Source: Oscillospiraceae bacterium
GTDB taxonomy: Bacteria; Bacillota_A; Clostridia; Oscillospirales; Oscillospiraceae
Length of the DNA stretch: 33,589 nt
NCBI GenBank assembly: GCA_017505505.1
Contig: JAFVPA010000019.1
Coordinates: 1 to 33,589 of the forward strand
Reading direction: 5' to 3'
The position numbers and the translations under genes are program-made. The notes beneath the pieces are model-generated. The model ran no database searches. It was given only the letters and a program-made list of their open reading frames with translations, and was not told the DNA's origin. This document shows, one piece after another, positions 27,289 to 33,589 of the stretch; within the stretch, counting starts at the first letter, position 1, and every line of letters starts with the position of its first letter.

Positions 27289-29727
27289 GTGAAAGAAAAG
27301 AAAAAAGGCGGTTTTACGGAAAAACTAGCTACCTTCATTGTGGATAAACGGAACCTGTTTTTTCTGCTGTATGTGATCGCCATGATCTTCTGTGTTTTTT
27401 CCATGGGATGGGTGAACGTAGAGAATGATGTGACAAAATATCTTCCTGAGGAAGTGGAGACCCGGCAGGGTATTGAGGCCATGAATCAGAATTTTGCCGC
27501 CTTTGCTACTGCCAGAATCATGGTGTCCAATGTGACCTATGAAACAGCGGAAGAGATCTATGACAGGATGTCTAAGGTAGACGGCATTCTGACAGTGACC
27601 TTTGATAACACGGCGGACCACTATAAGGATGCTTCGGCCCTTTATGATGTGAATTTCGTAGGCGGCAATTTCGATGAAAGAAGCTTGCAGGCCGTGGAGA
27701 CCATCCGGGAAGATCTGAAGGGTTATGACCTGCATATCGATACCCTGGTAGGCTACGATGAAAACGCCATGCTGCGGGAAGAGATGCTGGTCATTCTGAT
27801 CGTGGCCGTGGTGCTGATCCTGACGGTCCTGACCCTGACCAGCCGGGCCTATATGGAGGTCCCTGTCCTGCTGATCACCTTCGGCGCGGCGGCGTTGCTG
27901 AATATGGGTACCAACTTTATCTTTGGTACCATCAGCTTTATCTCTGACTCTGTGGCGGTGGTGCTGCAGCTGGCTCTGGCCATTGATTATGCCATTATCC
28001 TGTGCCACCGGTTCTCCGATGAGCATGAAACGAAAAACGCCCGGGATTCTGCAATCGCAGCCCTGAGCAAGGCCATCCCGGAGATCAGCGCCTCTTCTCT
28101 GACTACCATCAGCGGCCTGATGGCTCTGGGCTTCATGGAATTCAAGATCGGTCTGGATATGTCTCTGGTGCTGATGAAATCCATCTTCCTGAGCCTGCTG
28201 TCCGTCTTCACCCTGATGCCCGGCCTGCTGGTGCTCTTCTGCCCCCTGATCGACAAGACGAAGCATAAAAAGCTTTTGCCTAATATTACCCCTGTGGGAA
28301 AATTCGCGGTAAAGACCAGAAAGATTCTGCCGCCGCTATTCCTGCTGTCCCTGGTTGGTGCTTTTTACCTGTCCAGCAACTGCCCCTACTGCTACAGCTA
28401 TAACGATCTGAAAACCGCAAAGATGTCCGAGCGGCAGCATGCCTATTTCAAGATCAAGGAGACCTTCGGTACCAGCAACATGGTGGCCCTGCTGGTCCCC
28501 AGCGGCGACTACGAATCCGAAAGCATGGTGCTGAAGGATCTGAGTGAGCGTCCCGAGGTCAAGAGCACCATGGGCCTGTCCGGCATCGAAGCCATGGACG
28601 GCTATACGCTGACGGAAGCCCTGAATCCCCGGGAACTTTCGGAATTGATCGGCCTGGATTACGAGGTCATGCAGCTGCTGTATACCGCCTATGCAGCGGA
28701 GCATGACCAGTATGGCGAGATCCTCAGCGGCCTGGAGGAATACGAGATCCCCCTGTTCGATATGTTCCTGTATTTAAAGGACCAGCTGGAGAGCCGGAAC
28801 ATCAGTCTGGGAGACATGAACGGCATGTCGGTGGACGATATGTTCGGGATGCTGGATATGGCCCGGGACCAGATGCGCAGCGATAACTACAGCCGTATGG
28901 TGGTCTATCTGAACCTTCCCGAGGAGAGCGAGGAGACCTTTGCTTTCCTGACCACCATCCGGGAGATCATTGGACAATATTACGATGGAGATTACTACGT
29001 GGTGGGCAATTCCACCAGTTCCCGGGATCTGTCGGCATCCTTTGCAACGGATAACCTGATGATTTCGCTGCTTTCGGCCTTCTTTGTCATTGTTGTCCTG
29101 CTGTTTACCTTCCAATCGGCGGGCCTGCCGGTGCTGCTGATCGCGGTGATCCAGGGCAGTATCTGGCTCAATTTCTCTGTGCCCACCATCACCGGGACTC
29201 CTTTGTACTTCCTGGGCTACCTGATCGTCAACGCCATCCAGATGGGTGCCAATATCGACTATGCCATCGTCATTTCCAGCCACTATCAGGAGGAAAAAAC
29301 AAGGATGCCTCATAAGGAGGCGATTATCCAGGCTCTGAACTCCGCATTCCCCACGGTATTTACCTCCGGCAGCATGATGGCGGCCGCAGGCTTGCTGATC
29401 GGTAACATGTCAGCCCAGCCTGTTGTGTCCATCATGGGCATCTGCATCGGACGGGGCACCATCATCTCTATTTTCCTGGTCCTGTTTGTGCTGCCCTCTA
29501 TTCTGGTGCTGGGAGATTCCATTATCGAACGAACCACATTTAAGATCAAAGCCATGGAGCCAAAGACCAGAGTGGCTACCGGGACCATCCGGGTCCAGGG
29601 TCATGTCCGGGGTTATGTCTCCGGTATGGTGGATGCTAACTTTGATGGTATCCTCCATGGGCAGCTGAATGCCACCGTGGCCACAGACGGCCAGATCGAA
29701 AGCGAAGGAGGTGCGGTGCATGACTAA
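27289..29727 (+). CDS. MMPL/RND family transporter
   Basis: Proton-driven exporter; in Gram-positives relatives move lipids or hydrophobic compounds. The 812-residue product has the RND double layout: one N-terminal helix, an outside domain, a helix bundle, then the same again. The repeated motifs ALAIDYAIILCHRFSDE and GANIDYAIVISSHYQEE carry the Asp-Tyr pairs used for proton relay in MmpL proteins. A 55-residue cytoplasmic tail follows. The GTG at 27289 is preferred because GAGGGGG lies 6 bases before it; the ATG at 27250 lacks a site and would begin about 10 bases after the expected transcription start. The last 8 bases overlap the GLUG gene, so the two are coupled. Confidence 0.9.
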   Translation: MKEKKKGGFTEKLATFIVDKRNLFFLLYVIAMIFCVFSMGWVNVENDVTKYLPEEVETRQGIEAMNQNFAAFATARIMVSNVTYETAEEIYDRMSKVDGILTVTFDNTADHYKDASALYDVNFVGGNFDERSLQAVETIREDLKGYDLHIDTLVGYDENAMLREEMLVILIVAVVLILTVLTLTSRAYMEVPVLLITFGAAALLNMGTNFIFGTISFISDSVAVVLQLALAIDYAIILCHRFSDEHETKNARDSAIAALSKAIPEISASSLTTISGLMALGFMEFKIGLDMSLVLMKSIFLSLLSVFTLMPGLLVLFCPLIDKTKHKKLLPNITPVGKFAVKTRKILPPLFLLSLVGAFYLSSNCPYCYSYNDLKTAKMSERQHAYFKIKETFGTSNMVALLVPSGDYESESMVLKDLSERPEVKSTMGLSGIEAMDGYTLTEALNPRELSELIGLDYEVMQLLYTAYAAEHDQYGEILSGLEEYEIPLFDMFLYLKDQLESRNISLGDMNGMSVDDMFGMLDMARDQMRSDNYSRMVVYLNLPEESEETFAFLTTIREIIGQYYDGDYYVVGNSTSSRDLSASFATDNLMISLLSAFFVIVVLLFTFQSAGLPVLLIAVIQGSIWLNFSVPTITGTPLYFLGYLIVNAIQMGANIDYAIVISSHYQEEKTRMPHKEAIIQALNSAFPTVFTSGSMMAAAGLLIGNMSAQPVVSIMGICIGRGTIISIFLVLFVLPSILVLGDSIIERTTFKIKAMEPKTRVATGTIRVQGHVRGYVSGMVDANFDGILHGQLNATVATDGQIESEGGAVHD

Positions 29728-32353
29728 ACGTATCCTGTCCTGTTTTCTTTGCGTCTGCATGATCTTCACACTGGCTTTAACAGCGGGCGCAAAGGAGGAC
29801 GTACAGCCTCAGGATCAGGCTGAACGTTATATCATAACCAACCGCCAGAGCTTTTTGTGGTTAGCGGAGCAGTGCCGCCTGGATACCTATAGTCAGGATC
29901 TGTTGGTTGTCCTGGAGTCAGACCTGGATCTTACGGGGGTCAAGTTTGAAGGTATCCCTGTTTTCTGCGGGACCTTTGACGGAAACGGCCATACCATCCG
30001 GGGCATCGACATTACGGCCTCCGGTTCTGACCAGGGATTTTTCCGCTACCTGACAGAAACAGCTGTGGTCCTGGGCCTGACTTTGGAAGGCCAGGTCCAG
30101 CCGGAAGGAAGCCGGAGCAAGGTGGGCGGTCTGGTCGGCAGCAATGCCGGACAGATCCGTAACTGCGTTTTCCGGGGAACCGTATCCGGTAATTCTTCTG
30201 TGGGCGGTCTGGCCGGTGTGAACGAAGTCTCCGGTATTATCGAGAACTGCCAGATGCAGGGAAATGTCTACGGAAGTCATTTCATCGGCGGTATTGCCGG
30301 TGAAAACAGCGGTGTGATCCGCAATTGTGAGAATAAGGCCTTTGTCAATGAAACGGCCAAGCAGAACAGCGTAGAACTGACCGATATCACACTGGAATCC
30401 CTGACCAGTACTGAGGCGGCCAATACCGTTACGGATATCGGTGGTATCGCGGGCATCAGTAGCGGCGTGATCCGTTCCTGCTATAATTTGGGCACTGTGG
30501 GCTATCCCCACATGGGTTATAACATCGGCGGTATTGCCGGTACCCAGTCCGGTATGATCCTGGATTGTGAAAATCTCGGCCAGGTCCAGGGTCGGAAGGA
30601 GGTCGGCGGTATCGTTGGCCAGATGGAGCCGACGGCCCTGATCGAATACGAGGAGGATGCCCTGCAGATCCTGAAGCGTCAGCTGGGCAATATGGGTACA
30701 ACGGTCAGCAAGACTATGTCCAATCTGGAAGGCACGACAAGCCAGATCGTCAGCCAGGTGGGTACGCTTCGAAGCCATGTCGAAAATGCCAAAGCTGCGG
30801 TGAATACGCTGGTTCCGGATGCGGAAAATCCAGGGCTTCCGGATCTGGATACAATACAGGCAGCGCAGAACAATATTGGCAGCAGCATCTCCGGCATGAC
30901 CCAGACTCTTCAGGGCATGGATGCTACAGCGCATACCGCTATGGGGGCCATGTCTGCAAACTTACACACTCTGCAGCGGCAGATGGATGCCATGCGGACT
31001 ACCCTGGGCAATGTGTCCGAGACCCTGGGCGGCAGTTTGACAGATGTTTCGGACCGGGATACGGAGGCAGACCTGTCCGGTAAGGTAGCAAACTGTGTCA
31101 ATCGTGGTGCTATTCTGGCCGACCGGAACGCAGGCGGCATCGCCGGAGCTATGTCGCTGGAAAATGACCTGGATCATGAGGACGACTGGACCATCAGCGG
31201 CAGCAATTCTCTGAATTTTGAAAGTGAGCTTCGGGCCGTTGTCCTTGCTTGCAGCAATCAGGCTCAGGTCACCGTTAAGAAAGAGAATGCAGGCGGCATC
31301 GTGGGCTGGCAGCCCATGGGTCTGGTGAAAAACTGTTTGAACAGCGGTGACCTGGACGGATCCGGAGCCAACTATGTTGGCGGCATTTCCGGGCAGAGCA
31401 CGGGCTTTATCCGGGGCAGCAGCGCCAAATGTACCCTTTCCGGCGGCAGCTATGTCGGCGGCATCGCCGGCTCTGCTTCCGTTGCGACAGATTGCCGCAG
31501 CATTGTGAAATTGGAACACACAGGGGAGAAGGCTGGTGCGATCCTGGGCACGACAACCCCGGACAGGAGTGAAACCCAGGCGCCGATCGCCGGAAACCTC
31601 TATTTCAGCCCCTTCCGGGACCTTGGCGGCATCGATGGCATCAGCTATGATGGGCAGGCCCAGCCTTTGGATATGGAAGGGTTCCTGGCCCTGGAAAACC
31701 TGCCGGAAATGTTCCGCAGCGTTGTGATCCGGTTCCGTTATCCCAATGGCATGGAACGAAAATTCGAGGTCCCCTTTGGCGGAGATTTTGATGAACGGTG
31801 GACACCGATTCTGCCACCGCAAAAGGGAGCAGTTGCTTCGTGGGAGGGGTATACGGAAGCAAACTTGTCGGAAATCCTGTTTGATATGACGTTTACCTCC
31901 CATTATACCCGTCAGACCTCTGTCATCGGCAGTGAGAATAAGCGGGATGGTCATCCCATTCTGTTGCTGCAGGGCAGCTTCTATGAAGAGGCCAGGCTGG
32001 TTCTGGAGAAGGCCGAAGCAACGGCCGCTCTGGACAAGGAGGAAACCCTGTTGGAAGCCTGGACCATCCATCTTTCCGGTGCAGACAGTGTTGCTGCAGG
32101 ACGTCTTCGGATACCGGAGGACTGCGATGGGGAAAAATGCAGGCTGTTGGTCAAGAATGCTGACGGGGTTTGGAACGCGGCTGAGCATACCGTAGAGGGT
32201 AACAGCTTGGTATTTGCCCTGAAGCCGGGAGATCAGGGAATCGCTCTGATTCAAACAGCGGATACCCCCCGGCTTTGGATCGGCATGGCGGGTACGCTGC
32301 TGGTCATTGCCATCCTGGCTGCATACCATGTGCGTGGAAAACGACAAAAATAA
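29720..32353 (+). CDS. GLUG-repeat surface protein with C-terminal membrane anchor
   Basis: Probable extracellular β-helix protein of 877 residues. It has a signal peptide (TKRILSCFLCVCMIFTLAL), then about ten GLUG-type repeats such as VGGLVGSNAGQIRNC, IGGIAGENSGVIRNC and VGGISGQSTGFIRG. These form two blocks split by a helical, Gln/Met/Thr-rich segment (about residues 320-455) likely to be coiled coil. After a β-rich domain, a C-terminal membrane segment (LWIGMAGTLLVIAILAAYHV) and basic KRQK keep it in the membrane. GLUG proteins are often adhesins, and some carry an IgA1-peptidase region, but no protease motif is seen. The ATG at 29720 has GGAGG 8 bases upstream and lies inside the MMPL gene. 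An in-frame start at 29669 lacks a signal peptide. Confidence 0.85.
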   Translation: MTKRILSCFLCVCMIFTLALTAGAKEDVQPQDQAERYIITNRQSFLWLAEQCRLDTYSQDLLVVLESDLDLTGVKFEGIPVFCGTFDGNGHTIRGIDITASGSDQGFFRYLTETAVVLGLTLEGQVQPEGSRSKVGGLVGSNAGQIRNCVFRGTVSGNSSVGGLAGVNEVSGIIENCQMQGNVYGSHFIGGIAGENSGVIRNCENKAFVNETAKQNSVELTDITLESLTSTEAANTVTDIGGIAGISSGVIRSCYNLGTVGYPHMGYNIGGIAGTQSGMILDCENLGQVQGRKEVGGIVGQMEPTALIEYEEDALQILKRQLGNMGTTVSKTMSNLEGTTSQIVSQVGTLRSHVENAKAAVNTLVPDAENPGLPDLDTIQAAQNNIGSSISGMTQTLQGMDATAHTAMGAMSANLHTLQRQMDAMRTTLGNVSETLGGSLTDVSDRDTEADLSGKVANCVNRGAILADRNAGGIAGAMSLENDLDHEDDWTISGSNSLNFESELRAVVLACSNQAQVTVKKENAGGIVGWQPMGLVKNCLNSGDLDGSGANYVGGISGQSTGFIRGSSAKCTLSGGSYVGGIAGSASVATDCRSIVKLEHTGEKAGAILGTTTPDRSETQAPIAGNLYFSPFRDLGGIDGISYDGQAQPLDMEGFLALENLPEMFRSVVIRFRYPNGMERKFEVPFGGDFDERWTPILPPQKGAVASWEGYTEANLSEILFDMTFTSHYTRQTSVIGSENKRDGHPILLLQGSFYEEARLVLEKAEATAALDKEETLLEAWTIHLSGADSVAAGRLRIPEDCDGEKCRLLVKNADGVWNAAEHTVEGNSLVFALKPGDQGIALIQTADTPRLWIGMAGTLLVIAILAAYHVRGKRQK

Positions 32354-32356
32354 TAC

Positions 32357-32396
32357 AAAACCTGTCTTGGCTATAAAACCGGGACAGGTTTTCTTT
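32357..32396 (+). terminator. Terminator of the MMPL-GLUG operon
   Basis: 10 bp stem AAAACCTGTC / GACAGGTTTT with a 16-base loop, then CTTTTC. Confidence 0.75.
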
Positions 32397-32414
32397 TCAT
32401 TATTAAAAAGAAAG

Positions 32415-32443
32415 ATGACAAACAGAACAGAAGCTGGTATAAT
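32415..32443 (+). promoter_or_regulatory. nudC promoter
   Basis: -35 ATGACA (32415-32420), 17 bp spacer, consensus -10 TATAAT (32438-32443) with an extended TGG. Confidence 0.7.
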
Positions 32444-32478
32444 AAAAAAGATAACTGTTCTGGAAAAGAGGAGAAATC

Positions 32479-33345
32479 ATGCTGCAAGACATTGCTTTCG
32501 GCAGACTGGAAAATGAATTCCGCAGGGAAACTCCTGCTTCGGATGATCTGGTCATCTGCATCCGGGAAAATACCATATTGAATAAAACGGACGAGGATGG
32601 TGTTCTGCAATTTCCCACCTATGCTCAGGTAATGGCCTGGAGCGGGGAGAATACCTGGCCGGCCTGGCAGGAAGAATCCGTCCGGTATGTGTTCCGGATG
32701 CAGGGTGTCCGCTATTTCCTCTGGATGGGGGAAGCGGGGGAATGTCCGGATCCTTCCTGGCAGTATGCACACTTCCGGCAGTTCCGCCGCCCGGAGGCGA
32801 AGGAGCTTTGCTACGCGGCGATGACTGCCTGGCATCTGTTTGTGTGGTACCGTAATAACCGGTTTTGCGGCCGCTGTGGTACACCAACGGTCCATGATGA
32901 AAAAGAACGGATGCTCCGCTGCCCGGAGTGCGGAAATCTGATCTTCCCACGGATATCCCCCGCAGTCATCGTGGCGGTGACAGATGGAGATCGGCTTCTG
33001 ATGAGCAAATACGCAGGCCGGGGCTATACCAATTACGCCTTGCTGGCCGGTTATACGGAAATTGGGGAAACCATTGAGCAGACTGTTCACCGGGAGGTCA
33101 TGGAGGAAGTCGGACTTCGGGTAAAGAACCTGCGCTACTACAAAAGCCAGCCCTGGGGCGTAGACGGAAATGTGCTGATGGGTTTCTACTGCGATCTGGA
33201 CGGTGAGGATACCATCCATCTGGATGAGACAGAGCTGGCCCTTGCCGAGTGGCACCACCGGGATGCCCTGCCCATTCAGGATGACGGCATCAGCCTGACC
33301 CGGGAGATGATCCGCGTCTTTGGGGAAGGACGGGAACCGAAATAA
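32479..33345 (+). CDS. nudC: NAD(+) diphosphatase
   Basis: Nudix hydrolase that cleaves NADH to NMNH and AMP and, in E. coli, removes NAD caps from RNA. The 288-residue product has an N-terminal domain, a zinc ribbon with ligands in FCGRCGTP and CPECGN, then the Nudix box GYTEIGETIEQTVHREVMEEVGL (spaced as GX5EX7REUXEEXGU), and the NudC-specific SQPW motif (SQPWGVDGNVLMGF). The ATG at 32479 follows AAGAGGAGAAATC. It stands alone under its own promoter. Confidence 0.95.
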   Translation: MLQDIAFGRLENEFRRETPASDDLVICIRENTILNKTDEDGVLQFPTYAQVMAWSGENTWPAWQEESVRYVFRMQGVRYFLWMGEAGECPDPSWQYAHFRQFRRPEAKELCYAAMTAWHLFVWYRNNRFCGRCGTPTVHDEKERMLRCPECGNLIFPRISPAVIVAVTDGDRLLMSKYAGRGYTNYALLAGYTEIGETIEQTVHREVMEEVGLRVKNLRYYKSQPWGVDGNVLMGFYCDLDGEDTIHLDETELALAEWHHRDALPIQDDGISLTREMIRVFGEGREPK

Positions 33346-33351
33346 AAAACA

Positions 33352-33377
33352 AGGCACGACAGTTTCTTGTCGTGCCT
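33352..33377. terminator. Hairpin after nudC
   Basis: 10 bp perfect stem AGGCACGACA / TGTCGTGCCT, loop GTTTCT. It lacks a T-run on the plus strand, so termination would be weak. Confidence 0.55.
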
Positions 33378-33405
33378 CAGCGTGTCGAAAAAGGGTATTT
33401 GTGCG

Positions 33406-33558
33406 AAGGCCCCCTCTGGGAGGGGGCTGGCACGGCGTAAGCCGTGACTGGGGGAGAGAGCCTGAACGTTATGCATATCTATGATATACGGCAGTAATTG
33501 GAACATTTTCTCTCCCTCAGTCAGCTTCGCTGACAGCTCCCTCAGCAGAGGGAGCCTT
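33406..33558. repeat. 153 bp inverted repeat element at the window end
   Basis: A left arm starting AAGGCCCCCTCTGGGAGG and ending GGGGGAGAGA faces a right arm beginning TCTCTCCCTCAGTCAGC and ending GAGGGAGCCTT; each arm is a double hairpin. Flanking TGTCGA (33383-33388) and TCGACA (33584-33589) are also inverted, so the element may extend to the window edge. Confidence 0.7.
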
Positions 33559-33589
33559 GGGCGCTCCCGCGCCAGAGGGTTTATCGACA

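Overview
This 33.6 kb window looks like chromosome of an anaerobic gut Clostridia, most likely of the Oscillospiraceae/Ruminococcaceae type. That is inferred from the mix of Firmicutes core genes, a CD1247-type acidic zinc-ribbon protein, an FprA flavodiiron protein, a DUF134/NifX-type protein, and an abundance of GTAGGG-ended and GTCATT-ended intergenic hairpin repeats. No rRNA, tRNA, CRISPR array, phage or intact insertion sequence was seen. Promoters are mostly clean sigma-A type with 17 bp spacers.

Layout. 1-6.7 kb is housekeeping: the 3' part of leuS, rpsU, an unrecognised minus-strand gene, yqeG, an M24 aminopeptidase, efp, a CD1247-like protein and an ArsC/Spx-like protein. 6.8-11.7 kb on the minus strand is surface-polysaccharide synthesis: rfbA-rfbB-rfbC plus a GT61-type transferase from one promoter, preceded by a separate glycosyltransferase with a DxD motif. 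11.7-12.5 kb is an AT-richer stretch with no supported gene but one long frame lacking a start. 12.5-17 kb holds an AEC transporter, a eukaryotic-type glycogen branching enzyme with a histone-like basic tail, and an EamA transporter. 17.2-23.0 kb is a complete ABC importer: DUF3798 lipoprotein, double ATPase and two permeases, the last three overlapping by one base at each junction. 23.1-25.9 kb is a redox-looking module: fprA and a Crp-family regulator on the minus strand, divergent from a DUF134-NifX fusion across a near-perfect 22 bp palindrome. 26-33.6 kb has a VanZ-like protein, an RNHCP protein, an MMPL exporter translationally coupled to a GLUG-repeat surface protein, nudC, and a terminal repeat.

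How they work together. The clearest regulatory logic is at fprA: a CGTGA/TCACG inverted repeat lies about 41 bp upstream of the inferred start site, where Crp-type activators bind, and the adjacent regulator has the RExxxR recognition helix expected to read GTGA. The most promising poorly described systems are the DUF3798 ABC importer of unknown substrate and the MMPL + GLUG surface pair. Small inverted-repeat elements sit in many intergenic gaps; one supplies the stop codon of a gene and one sits inside the ABC transporter operon.
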